NCBI RefSeq assembly: GCF_918741295.1
Contig: NZ_CAKKNB010000002.1
Coordinates: 124,001 to 188,000, forward strand
DNA: 64,000 nucleotides
Direction: 5' to 3'
Origin: Aquabacterium sp. CECT 9606
GTDB lineage: Bacteria; Pseudomonadota; Gammaproteobacteria; Burkholderiales; Burkholderiaceae_C
The position numbers and the translations under genes are program-made. Of the stretch, positions 44,577-54,031 are shown one piece after another; position 1 is the first letter of the stretch; each line of letters opens with the position of its first letter. The notes under the pieces were generated by a model. The model worked only from the letters and a program-made list of their open reading frames with translations. It was not told where the DNA came from and made no database searches.

Positions 44577-45767
44577 TCAGCTCATGGTGCCGGAAGCGCT
44601 GGGCTGCGCGAGCGCTTCCTTGGCGGCCTGGATGTCTTGCAGCTCGACAGGGCTGGCCTGGATGACGGTGCGGTTGCGGCCGTCGCGCTTGGCCTTGTAG
44701 AGCGCCTTGTCCGCCCGCTCGATGCACACGTCCAGCCGCTCGTTGTCGCAATAGCCGGTCAGGCCCGCCGAAAAGGTCGGGGCCAGGCCTGGCTGGCTGG
44801 GCGCCATGGTCACGCTGGCCAGGTGGGTGCGGATGCGCTCCAGGCCGATGTTGGCCAGCGCGGGCGAGGTGTCGTTGAGCAGCAGCAGGAATTCTTCACC
44901 ACCCCAGCGGGCCAGCACGTCGGTGTCGCGCATCACTTTCTGCGCTTCTTCGGCGAAGTGGCGCAGCACCTCGTCGCCCACACCATGGCCATAGGTGTCG
45001 TTGACGCGCTTGAAGTGGTCGATGTCCAGGATGGCCAGGCAGAAGCGGTGGTGGCCAGAGCGCTCCAGGCGCTTTTGGTGTTGGCCCAGCACGTCCAGCA
45101 TGTGGCGGCGGTTGACCAGGCCGGTCAGCTCATCGCGGGTGGCCAGCACCTGGATGCGGGTCAGGGCCTCGGCCAGCTCGTTCTTTTGCGCTTTCAGCTT
45201 CTCGCGCATGTTGCTCAGTTGCACCGCCAGCGACGAGATGGTGGGCACGATGGCCACGGTCATCCAGAAGTGGGCGAACTCCAGCTTGAAGGGGTAGTGG
45301 ACGGGATCGATCTGGATCTTGATGGCCATGGCGATGCCGATGATCACCACGGTGTAGGCCCCCGCAATCATGGCGCCCTTCGCCTTGAGGTTGAAGATGC
45401 CGAACACCAGCACCAGGGCCAGCAACATCATGGTGGAGCCGTGCACGGGCCCGGTCAGCGCATACGCCCCGACGATGATCGTCAAGGAAGACAAGATCTG
45501 CGGCAAGGTGAGCGAAGGGTCCTTGAACCGGAGGTTGACGCCCGAGCGCAGCACCGCGTACCAGAACACGATGTTGCCGATGCAGGCGGCCGACAGCACT
45601 TTGGCGTCGTCCAGCTGCATGTAGCCCACGTAATAGGCGTAGATCTGCAGGCCGATGCACAGGAGGTAAACCGTGGCGGCCATGAGGGAGCGCTTGATCC
45701 GCAAGCGTTGCTTGGGGTCTGCGCCGAACGCCGCGATGAAGAGCCACTTGAGTGCAGGTGATCTCAT
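44577..45767 (-). CDS. Membrane-bound GGDEF diguanylate cyclase (tandem paralogue)
   Basis: RWGGEEF active site with RDTD I-site; N-terminal TM helices. Confidence 0.93.
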   Translation of the reverse strand: MRSPALKWLFIAAFGADPKQRLRIKRSLMAATVYLLCIGLQIYAYYVGYMQLDDAKVLSAACIGNIVFWYAVLRSGVNLRFKDPSLTLPQILSSLTIIVGAYALTGPVHGSTMMLLALVLVFGIFNLKAKGAMIAGAYTVVIIGIAMAIKIQIDPVHYPFKLEFAHFWMTVAIVPTISSLAVQLSNMREKLKAQKNELAEALTRIQVLATRDELTGLVNRRHMLDVLGQHQKRLERSGHHRFCLAILDIDHFKRVNDTYGHGVGDEVLRHFAEEAQKVMRDTDVLARWGGEEFLLLLNDTSPALANIGLERIRTHLASVTMAPSQPGLAPTFSAGLTGYCDNERLDVCIERADKALYKAKRDGRNRTVIQASPVELQDIQAAKEALAQPSASGTMS

Positions 45768-45934
45768 GGGGGGTTACATGTTGTATGTCATGTGTTTCGG
45801 CAGCAATCGGGCCAGCTTAAGAGCAAAGTGAGGATTCAAATTTCTTGAATTAGGGCGTTAACCGGGTTCAACCCCGGCGATTACCTACGCGGTAAGCTGT
45901 GGCCATTGCCTCTTATCTGCCAAAGGCTCAGAAC

Positions 45935-46483
45935 ATGAACGCGAAGGGACGCTACACCGGCTTTGCCATCACCCTGCACTGGTTGCTGGCCGTGGCCATC
46001 CTCACGGCTTTCGGCGTGGGGCTGTACATGACGGGGCTGGGCATGTCGCCCACCAAGCTCAAGCTGATCAACTGGCACAAGTGGGCGGGCGTGTCCATCC
46101 TGGTGCTGTCGGCGGTGCGCTTGCTGTGGCGCTTGACGCACCGACCGCCCGCGCTGCCGGCCAGCATCGAGCGTGCCATGCCGGGCTGGCAAAAGCTGGC
46201 GTACCACGGCACCCATTGGCTGATGTATGTGCTGTTTTTCGCGGTGCCCTTGATTGGCTGGGCTTACAGCTCGGCGCACGGCTACCCCATCGTGTGGTTT
46301 GGCGTGTTGCCCTTGCCTGATTTTGTGCCGGTGGACAAAGCCCTGGCCGAAGCCATCAAGCCCTGGCACCAGATTTCGGCCTTTGCCCTGATCGGCCTGG
46401 TGGGCCTGCACGTGGCGGCCGCCCTCAAGCACCACTTCATCGACCGCGATGGCCTGCTGCTGCGCATGCGTCCCGGCCGCTGA
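45935..46483 (+). CDS. Cytochrome b561
   Basis: GFAITLHWLLAVAIL; KWAGVSILVLSAVRLLWRLTHRPP; GLHVAAALKHHFIDRDGLLLRM. Confidence 0.93.
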   Translation: MNAKGRYTGFAITLHWLLAVAILTAFGVGLYMTGLGMSPTKLKLINWHKWAGVSILVLSAVRLLWRLTHRPPALPASIERAMPGWQKLAYHGTHWLMYVLFFAVPLIGWAYSSAHGYPIVWFGVLPLPDFVPVDKALAEAIKPWHQISAFALIGLVGLHVAAALKHHFIDRDGLLLRMRPGR

Positions 46484-46511
46484 TCCACTTTCACCCCAAG
46501 GATCTTTTGAC

Positions 46512-47084
46512 ATGAAACGATTGTTTGCCTCTGCCTTGGCCACCGTGGCCCTGGCCACCATCGCCGTGCCTCAACTGGCCCGCGCCGATCAGACCTTGCT
46601 GCCCGCCCAAAGCGAGATCACCTTCGTGGCCAAGCAGCTGGGCGTGCCGCTGGATGGCCGCTTCAAGCGCTTCGCCGCCCAGGTGGCGTTTGATCCCAAG
46701 GCCTTGCCCGCCAGCAAGATCGCCTTCCAGATCGAGCTGGGCAGCGTGGCCGTGAACGCCGACTCCGACGCCGAGCTGGTCAAACCCGAGTGGTTCAACA
46801 CGGCCAAGTTCCCCAAGGCCACCTTCCAGTCCAGCGCCATCAAGGCCCTGGGCGGCGGGCGCTTTGAAGTGGCCGGCAAGCTGGCCATCAAAGGCACCGC
46901 GAAGGATCTGGTGGTGCCCGTGCAACTGACCCAGGCCGGGGCGCTGACCACGGCCACGGGCACCTTTGGCATCAAGCGCCTGGACTTCAAGATCGGCGAT
47001 GGCGACTGGGCCGACCCGTCGGTCGTGGCCAACGACGTGCAAGTCAAGTTCAAACTCGTTCTGCAAGGCGTTCCCGCGCTTTGA
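46512..47084 (+). CDS. YceI family periplasmic protein
   Basis: SEITFVAKQLGVPLDGRFKRF; KRLDFKIGDGDWADPSVVANDVQVKF. Confidence 0.92.
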   Translation: MKRLFASALATVALATIAVPQLARADQTLLPAQSEITFVAKQLGVPLDGRFKRFAAQVAFDPKALPASKIAFQIELGSVAVNADSDAELVKPEWFNTAKFPKATFQSSAIKALGGGRFEVAGKLAIKGTAKDLVVPVQLTQAGALTTATGTFGIKRLDFKIGDGDWADPSVVANDVQVKFKLVLQGVPAL

Positions 47085-47114
47085 TCCCTTTCATTCACCC
47101 TGAGGAACCCGACC

Positions 47115-47690
47115 ATGAAGAAGCTTTCCCTGACCCTGCTGGCCGCCACGGCCGCTTTGGCTGCCGCCGCCGTTCACGCTGAACCGGCCACCTACGCCAT
47201 CGACCCGACGCACACCTTCGTCACCTTCGAGGCCCAGCACTTCGGCACCTCGACCAACCGTGGCCGCTTCGACAAGAAATCGGGCAGCATCTCGCTGGAC
47301 AAGGCCGCCAAGACCGGCAAGGTCGATGTCACCTTGGACACCGACTCGATCAACACGGGCACGGCCCCGTTTGACCGCCACCTCAAGAGCAAGGATTTCT
47401 TCAACGTCGAAGCTTTCCCCAAGGCCACGTTCGTCAGTGACAAGCTGGTGTTCGAAGGTGAGAAAGTCACGGCCGTGGTGGGCACCTTGACATTGCTGGG
47501 CAAGCCCCAGACCGTGACCTTGAAGGCCCACAACTTCAACTGCTACCAGAACCCGATGCTCAAGCGTGAGGTGTGCGGTGGCGACTTCGACACCACCATC
47601 CAGCGCAGCGATTTCGGCATGACCTATGGGCTGCCGGGCATCCCCAACGACATCCACCTGGTCATCCAGGTCGAAGCCGTCAAGCAGTGA
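47115..47690 (+). CDS. YceI family periplasmic protein (tandem paralogue)
   Basis: YAIDPTHTFVTFEAQHFGTSTNRGRF; signal peptide. Confidence 0.95.
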   Translation: MKKLSLTLLAATAALAAAAVHAEPATYAIDPTHTFVTFEAQHFGTSTNRGRFDKKSGSISLDKAAKTGKVDVTLDTDSINTGTAPFDRHLKSKDFFNVEAFPKATFVSDKLVFEGEKVTAVVGTLTLLGKPQTVTLKAHNFNCYQNPMLKREVCGGDFDTTIQRSDFGMTYGLPGIPNDIHLVIQVEAVKQ

Positions 47691-47694
47691 GTGG

Positions 47695-49650
47695 TCAAGC
47701 CGTGACCGAAGGCTGACGCTCGGTGTGCAGGTGGGCCTTGAGCATGGCGCTCAGGTCTTCCTGAGTGAAGGGCTTGGCCAGGTGGTCGTCCATCCCGGCG
47801 GCCCGGCAACGGTCGCGGTCCTGGCTCATCACATTGGCGGTCAGCGCGATCACGGGCAGGCTGGGGCGGCCCTGCTCCTGCTCCATGCAGCGCAGCCGCC
47901 GCGTGGCCTCGATGCCATCCAGCACGGGCATCTGGCAATCCATCAGGACCAGGTCGATGCCGTGGTGCGGCGCACTCAAGGCGGCCAGCGCCTGCTGACC
48001 ATCTTCCACGTGCGTGACCTGCAGGCCCAGCTTGGTGAGGATGGCTTGGGCGACCAGGGCGTTGACCGGGTTGTCCTCGGCCAGCAGCACGTGGCCGCTG
48101 AAGCCCAATTCGCTCATCAGGGGCGAAGGGCGCGTGGCCAGGAAGCGGGTGGGTTCGCTGTTGGTGACGCGCGGTAGCGGCACGTTCAAGGTGAACACCG
48201 AGCCCTGGCCGGCCGTGCTTTCGCACAGGATGTCGCCGTTCATGGCACGGGCAATCTCGCGCGAGATCGTCAAGCCCAAACCGGTGCCGCGGTGGCGGCG
48301 CACAAAGCTGCCATCGGCCTGGTGGAAGGCGTCGAACACCATGGTTTGCTGGTCGGGCGAGATGCCGATGCCGGTGTCTTCCACCCGGAACACCACGCGC
48401 TTGGCGCAGGCGCTGTCGGGGCCATCGTCATCGCAATGGTGGCGTTGCACGGTCACGCGCACGTGGCCCAGGTCGGTGAACTTGATGGCGTTGCCCACCA
48501 GGTTGTGCAGCACCTGGCGCAAGCGCGCCGCGTCGCCAAACACCATGCAGGGCGAGGGCAGTTGCACATCGCGCGTCAAGGGCAGGCCCTTTTCAGCGGC
48601 GGTGACGGCCAGCAGCGACAGCACATCGTCCACCACCGCGTGCAGGTCGAAGGGCGCCTGGTCGATCTGCAGCTTGCCAGCCTCGATGCGCGAAAAATCC
48701 AGCACATCGCTGATGATGCCCAGCAGGTGCTCGCCCGAGCGCTCGATCAGGGCCAGGTGTTCGCGCGATTCATTCAGCACGCCCGGGCGCGGTGGCAGCT
48801 TTTGGCCCACGAGCCGCGCCAGGCCCAGGATGCCGTGCAGCGGTGTGCGCATCTCGTGGCTCATGGTGGCCAGGAACTGGTCCTTGACGGCGCTGTGGCG
48901 CTGCGCGAGCTTGAGCGCTTCGGCACGCTCTTGCGCGATGCGGTCGGTGGTGAAGCGCAGCCACAGCAGTTCGGTGATGCGCCGGGCCGAGCGTTCGCCT
49001 TCCAGCAGCATGATGCCCATCAGCGTCAACAGGCCGCAGCCGCCGAACAGGCCATAGGCATCCTGGCGGGTGAACAGCATCACAGCACTGGGCATCAGCA
49101 TGCTGATGTTGAGGATGCGGTTGGGGCGGGGATCGGCCTGCAGCGCGAAGGTGCAGATGGCACTGGCGCCAATCAGCGATCCCACGATGACGGCGGACAC
49201 GTTCAAATCGTTGACCGGCAGCAACCAGGCGCTGCCCAGCCCCCAGGTGCCCCCCAGCAGGCCGGACATGAGCATCATCTTGCCAAGCCAGTGGGGATGG
49301 GCGCGGTGCTGCGATCGCAGGTAGGCCCGGTAGATGCACAGGCGTACACCGGTCACGCACAGGCACACCACGGCCCAGATCACGGCGCGCCGCCAGCCCA
49401 CCTGCGCGCCAATCAGCGCGGCCAGGGCCACGGAAAAAACGCTGCTGACCAGCTCCACCGGCAAAGCGGCGCCGAACAGCATCCGCACCCGTTCGGCTTC
49501 GATCAGGCGCTTGAGTTGGGGGTCGTCAGGGGTGACCCGCAAAGGGTCCGGCAAGAGCAGCATCGTCTGTTTATCGTCCGGCATGCCGGCGACTTGAGCG
49601 ATGCGGGCCGCAGCTTCAGGCTTTTTGACGCGCGGTGTTGAGTCGTTCAC
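47695..49650 (-). CDS. Hybrid sensor histidine kinase (TM sensor, HisKA/HATPase, REC)
   Basis: FLATMSHEMRTPLHGILGLARLV; GTGLGLTISREIARAMNGD; REC LVLMDCQMPVLDG. Confidence 0.93.
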   Translation of the reverse strand: MNDSTPRVKKPEAAARIAQVAGMPDDKQTMLLLPDPLRVTPDDPQLKRLIEAERVRMLFGAALPVELVSSVFSVALAALIGAQVGWRRAVIWAVVCLCVTGVRLCIYRAYLRSQHRAHPHWLGKMMLMSGLLGGTWGLGSAWLLPVNDLNVSAVIVGSLIGASAICTFALQADPRPNRILNISMLMPSAVMLFTRQDAYGLFGGCGLLTLMGIMLLEGERSARRITELLWLRFTTDRIAQERAEALKLAQRHSAVKDQFLATMSHEMRTPLHGILGLARLVGQKLPPRPGVLNESREHLALIERSGEHLLGIISDVLDFSRIEAGKLQIDQAPFDLHAVVDDVLSLLAVTAAEKGLPLTRDVQLPSPCMVFGDAARLRQVLHNLVGNAIKFTDLGHVRVTVQRHHCDDDGPDSACAKRVVFRVEDTGIGISPDQQTMVFDAFHQADGSFVRRHRGTGLGLTISREIARAMNGDILCESTAGQGSVFTLNVPLPRVTNSEPTRFLATRPSPLMSELGFSGHVLLAEDNPVNALVAQAILTKLGLQVTHVEDGQQALAALSAPHHGIDLVLMDCQMPVLDGIEATRRLRCMEQEQGRPSLPVIALTANVMSQDRDRCRAAGMDDHLAKPFTQEDLSAMLKAHLHTERQPSVTA

Positions 49651-50458
49651 ACACCCGCACGGTGGCCATCTGGAAAGCCTGGAAGTTCATGCCGATCTGT
49701 TGGGTCAGCGGCTCCAGCTTTTGCCACATGGCGGCCGGCTCGGCGGCGGAGACCGGATCCAGCAGCAGGCCGTCCACGGCGGCGCCGATGGTCAGCAGGC
49801 GCTGCACTTGGGGCCGCTCATTGGCCCAGGAGGCCGGGCTTTGCAGGCGGCCACGCACCCCATCGGCCACCTCGCGGGACAGGCCCCACGATTGGCACAG
49901 GGCGGCGCCCAGGGCCGAATGGCTGACGCCAAAGGCGGCGATCTCGGCCTCGGCCAGTTGTTCTTCGTTGGCGCTCTTGCTGTCCAGCGCCGTGTAGCGT
50001 TGGTGGTCGTAGGCGATCAGAACGGCGCGCCCGCTTTCGGCGAACAGGCCGATGGTGTGGGCCAGCCATTGATCCACATCCAGCTGGCGGGCGATGCTGC
50101 CCATGGCCAGGCCACGGATGCCAGCGCGGTCCCAGATCGCCTGCAGCAGCGGGCCGGGCGGGAACGCGCCGCGAAGACCAATCTCGTACGTCAGGCCGGC
50201 GACTTGGGCCATGCCCAGGTAGCGGATGCCCTCGTGCACGGTGTCGACGCGTTTGAGCAGGCCGAACAGCGCCGAGTTGACGGTGCGCACCACGGCCGAG
50301 GACAAGGCCATGTCGTTTTCAATGACCTCGGCCAGTTGCTCGGTGGTGCAATCTTCTTCGGCCATCAACAGCGACAGCTTGACCAGGGTGCTGGGGCAAG
50401 CGGGCAGGTCGATGTTCAGATTGCGCAGGGGGGATTCGATCGTCATGGCGGGAGGCAC
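49616..50458 (-). CDS. HDOD domain protein
   Basis: LPACPSTLVKLSLLMAEEDCTTEQLAEVIENDMALSSAVVRTVNSALFG. Confidence 0.88.
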   Translation of the reverse strand: MPPAMTIESPLRNLNIDLPACPSTLVKLSLLMAEEDCTTEQLAEVIENDMALSSAVVRTVNSALFGLLKRVDTVHEGIRYLGMAQVAGLTYEIGLRGAFPPGPLLQAIWDRAGIRGLAMGSIARQLDVDQWLAHTIGLFAESGRAVLIAYDHQRYTALDSKSANEEQLAEAEIAAFGVSHSALGAALCQSWGLSREVADGVRGRLQSPASWANERPQVQRLLTIGAAVDGLLLDPVSAAEPAAMWQKLEPLTQQIGMNFQAFQMATVRVCERLNTARQKA

Positions 50459-50516
50459 CTTTCACGGTGCAGTCTATGCCTGCCCGCCGCATCGTGAAAG
50501 GGGAAATGCGCCGCCT

Positions 50517-51608
50517 TCAGGCCACAGTATTCTTGATGCTCAGGCGGGCGCGGGCCAGCCGTGTGGTGGGCGGGGTCAGGCCCTGGCTGCGGCGGTATTC
50601 GCTGGGCGCCATGCCCTTCCAGCGGCGGAAAGCCTCGATGAAGGTGGTGACATCGGCATAACCCAGGCGCTCGGCGATCTCGCTGTGCGTCAGGCTGGCG
50701 GTGGCCATCAGCTCTTCGGTCAGGGTGCGGCGCACCTCTTCCAGCAGGCCGCGGAAGGTGGCGCCTTCGGCCGTGAGGTGGCGGCGCAGGGTGCGCGAGG
50801 TCATGTTCATTTCCTCGGCCACTTTTTCCATGTCGGGGATGTGGCCGGGGGTGCGCAGCAGGCGGTCGCGCACATTGGCGGCCACCCCGGTGCGGGCATG
50901 GCGGCTTTCCATCAGGTTGCGGCACATCTGCTCGCAGAGCTGGGCGGTGTGCGGATCGGCCTGCGGCAAGGGCAGGTCCATCAGGCTGGCGTCAAAAATG
51001 TTGCGCTCGTGCGGCATGTTGAAGCTGGGGCGCACACCGAACAGCGCGGTGTAGGCGGCCACCACCTCGGGCGCGGGCTCGGGGCACTTCATCTGCACCT
51101 CGCGGTACGGGATCGGGGCGCCCAGGATCTCGCGCTGCAAGGTGACCACAGCGGCTCGGTCCCGGTCGATGATGAACTGGCGCACATCGGGCGGCAGGTG
51201 GTCGGTCTGAAAGGTGGAGGTGATGACGTCGCCCTGGCGCTCGACCACGTTGGTGGTGAGCGAGAAGGTCAGGTTCAGCATGCGCGAGGCCATCGACACG
51301 GCGTTGCCCAGCGTGGAGCTGCTCATGACCGCGTAGCCCCACAGGCCATAGGTGGTGACGTGGTAACGGCAACCGGCATGGATGCCCAGCTCGGAGGCGT
51401 GGTTCAGCTCGGTGCTGAGGTTGCGGATCAGTTGGACTTCCTGCAGCGCCTCGATCTCGGCCTTGGGGTCGTCCAGCTGGGCCCGGGTGATGCCGGTGTG
51501 GCGCAGCATGGCGTCCACGCTGACGCCGCGTTCATAGCCCAGCTGGGTCAGGACACGGGCCGTGGCGATGCCTCGGCGGAAATCCCAGATCGTGGGCTTG
51601 GAACTCAT
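50517..51608 (-). CDS. AraC family transcriptional regulator
   Basis: C-terminal HTH LTHSEIAERLGYADVTTFIEAFRRWKGMAPSEYRR. Confidence 0.92.
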   Translation of the reverse strand: MSSKPTIWDFRRGIATARVLTQLGYERGVSVDAMLRHTGITRAQLDDPKAEIEALQEVQLIRNLSTELNHASELGIHAGCRYHVTTYGLWGYAVMSSSTLGNAVSMASRMLNLTFSLTTNVVERQGDVITSTFQTDHLPPDVRQFIIDRDRAAVVTLQREILGAPIPYREVQMKCPEPAPEVVAAYTALFGVRPSFNMPHERNIFDASLMDLPLPQADPHTAQLCEQMCRNLMESRHARTGVAANVRDRLLRTPGHIPDMEKVAEEMNMTSRTLRRHLTAEGATFRGLLEEVRRTLTEELMATASLTHSEIAERLGYADVTTFIEAFRRWKGMAPSEYRRSQGLTPPTTRLARARLSIKNTVA

Positions 51609-51710
51609 GCGACTACTTCCATTGGTTGTTCATTGGCGTTACAAATTATGTCCGCCAATACCAATGCTGATGTCCGCACTTCCACATGTCCCGACGAAAA
51701 CCGGGGTTAT

Positions 51711-52904
51711 TCAACGGCGCAATATCACGAGGCCCTTGAGGTATTCGCCTTCCGGGAAGGTAACGGTGGTGGGGTGGTCGGGCGAGGCCTCCAGGCGCTT
51801 GACGATGTAGCCGTCCACGCCCGCGTCCAGCCCCGCACCAGCCACGATCTTGTGGAACAGGTCGGCGCTGATGCCGCCCGAGCACGAGAAGGTCAGCAAT
51901 GCGCCGCCCGGCGACAGCAGCCGGAAGGCCAGGCGGTTGATGTCCTTGTAGGCCCGCGCGGCACGTTCCGCATGCGCGGCGGTGGGCGCGAACTTGGGCG
52001 GGTCCAGCACGATGGCGTCGAACTGCTGGCCTTCGGTGATGAGGCGGCGCAGGGTGGCGTTCACGTCGGCGTCCAGGGCGGTGTGCAAGCTGGCATCAAA
52101 GCCGTTGAGGGCCACGTGGGCCTTGGCCCGCTCAAGCGCAGGGCCGGACGAGTCCACGCTGATGACCTCGGTGGCGCCGCCCATCAAGGCCGCCACGCTG
52201 AAGCCGCCGGTGTAGCTGTAGCAGTTGAGCACGCGCTGGGCGTTCAACTGGCGGACCAGATCGGCGAACAGCTTGCGGTTGTCGCGCTGGTCCAGGTAGT
52301 AGCCGGTTTTGTGGCCCTCGGCCACGTCCAGGCTCAGGCGCAAGTCGTGCTCGCGGATGGCCAATTCGGTGACCAGGGGATCGCCCTCGGGGTGGCGCAG
52401 CCAGCCGGTGCGTTGGGGCAGGCCTTCCAGTTCGCGCACGCCCACGTCGGAGCGTTCGTACAGGTGTTGGCAACCGGTGGCTTGCAGCAGGGCGTCGGCG
52501 ATCACGTCGCGCCAGCGCTCCACGCCCACGCTCAAAAACTGGGCGCTCAGCAGGTGGGCGTAGCGGTCCACCACCAGGCCGGGCAGACCGTCGGCCTCGC
52601 CGTGGATCAGGCGCATGGCGTCGCTGTGGATGGCCAGGCGCGGGCGCAAGGCCACGGCCTGGGCAATGCGGCGCTGGAAGAAGGCGGCGTCAATGCGCTC
52701 GGCCTCGTCAAAACTCCAGGCGCGCACGCGGATCTGCGAGGTCGGGCTGAACGAGCCCCAGGCCAGGAACTGGCCATCGTGCGATTGCACGCGCACGGTC
52801 TCGCCGGGGTCGCCGCCGCCTTTGGCGATGCTGCCTTGGAACACCCAGGGGTGGCGGCGTTGGAGCGAGCGTTCCTTGCCTGCGCGCAGGGTGATGGTTT
52901 TCAT
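51711..52904 (-). CDS. rlmI: Class I SAM-dependent rRNA methyltransferase (RlmI family)
   Basis: N-terminal PUA-like region (HPWVFQGSIAK), GYYLDQRDNR, LNCYSYTGGFSVAAL, VLDPPKFA. Confidence 0.88.
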   Translation of the reverse strand: MKTITLRAGKERSLQRRHPWVFQGSIAKGGGDPGETVRVQSHDGQFLAWGSFSPTSQIRVRAWSFDEAERIDAAFFQRRIAQAVALRPRLAIHSDAMRLIHGEADGLPGLVVDRYAHLLSAQFLSVGVERWRDVIADALLQATGCQHLYERSDVGVRELEGLPQRTGWLRHPEGDPLVTELAIREHDLRLSLDVAEGHKTGYYLDQRDNRKLFADLVRQLNAQRVLNCYSYTGGFSVAALMGGATEVISVDSSGPALERAKAHVALNGFDASLHTALDADVNATLRRLITEGQQFDAIVLDPPKFAPTAAHAERAARAYKDINRLAFRLLSPGGALLTFSCSGGISADLFHKIVAGAGLDAGVDGYIVKRLEASPDHPTTVTFPEGEYLKGLVILRR

Positions 52905-52959
52905 GGGGGCTGACGGTGCTGAAAGGCGCGATTGTCCGCCTCTTCGCGAAGGCGGTACT

Positions 52960-53919
52960 TCAGTCCTTGCGCTTGGCCCGGGGGTGCGCGGCGTCGTACA
53001 CCTTGGCCAGGTGCTGGAAATCCAGCTTGGTGTAGACCTGGGTGGTGGTGATGTGGGCGTGGCCGAGCAGCTCCTGAACGGCCCGCAGGTCGCCGCTGGA
53101 TTGCAGCAGGTGGCTGGCAAAGCTGTGGCGCAGCATGTGCGGGTGCACGTGGGTGGGCAGGCCCGCGTCGATGGCCATCTGTTTGAGGCGGTTGCGCAAT
53201 TGCACAGCGGTCAGGCGGTGGCCCAGGCGGCTCACGAACAGGGCCGCCTCACCGGGTGCGGCCAAGGCGGCGCGCAGGTCCAGCCAGGCGTCCAGGGCCT
53301 TCAAGGCCGCGCTGCCCACGGGCACGGTGCGGCGCTTGCTGCCTTTGCCCAGCACATGCGCTTCGGCGCCATCGCGGTCCAGCCAGCCTTGGGCCTGCGG
53401 GCCGGCGCTCACGTCCAGCCCCAGCAACTCTGCGCTGCGCAGGCCGCTGCCGTAAAGCAGTTCGACCATGCAGTGGTCGCGCGCGGCCAGCCAGGGCGCT
53501 TCGCGTGCGTCGCGGCTGCGCGGGGGCGCAGGCTTGGGCGGTGCTTCGGTGGACAGCGCCACGGCCTGTTCCACCGACAGGGCCTTGGGCAGGGGCTTGG
53601 CGCCTTTGGGCGCGCGCACGCCTTCCACCGGGTTGATGGTGGCCAGGCCTTCGCGCCCCATCCAGCGGAACAAGCCCCGCCAGGCCGACAAGGTGATCGC
53701 GATGCTGCGGGGGCCCAGACCCGCGGCGTGCAGCCGGGCCGCCCAGCCGCGCACATGGTGAGGTTTGACGGCGGGCAGCGCCAGCTTCTCTTTCGCGCAA
53801 AAGGCATCCAGCTGCTTGAAGGCGTCCTGGTACATGGCCAGCGTGCGCTCGGCCAGGCGGCGCTGCACGCGCAGGTGCTCCAGGTGGCGGGTGACCAGGT
53901 CGGGGGGCGAAGGCGTCAT
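52960..53919 (-). CDS. xerC: Tyrosine recombinase XerC
   Basis: LYGSGLRSAELLGLDV; HPHMLRHSFASHLLQSSGDLRAVQELLGHAHITTTQVYTKLDFQHLAKVYDAAHPRA. Confidence 0.95.
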   Translation of the reverse strand: MTPSPPDLVTRHLEHLRVQRRLAERTLAMYQDAFKQLDAFCAKEKLALPAVKPHHVRGWAARLHAAGLGPRSIAITLSAWRGLFRWMGREGLATINPVEGVRAPKGAKPLPKALSVEQAVALSTEAPPKPAPPRSRDAREAPWLAARDHCMVELLYGSGLRSAELLGLDVSAGPQAQGWLDRDGAEAHVLGKGSKRRTVPVGSAALKALDAWLDLRAALAAPGEAALFVSRLGHRLTAVQLRNRLKQMAIDAGLPTHVHPHMLRHSFASHLLQSSGDLRAVQELLGHAHITTTQVYTKLDFQHLAKVYDAAHPRAKRKD

Positions 53920-54031
53920 GGCCCATTGTCACACCGGGCCCTCAAGTAGCGCCACGGCTTTGCCGATAGCACTGCGGTGAGGGGCCCGCGCCGCCTCCAT
54001 CACCATCATTCAAACGGGAAGGGCCACCGCC

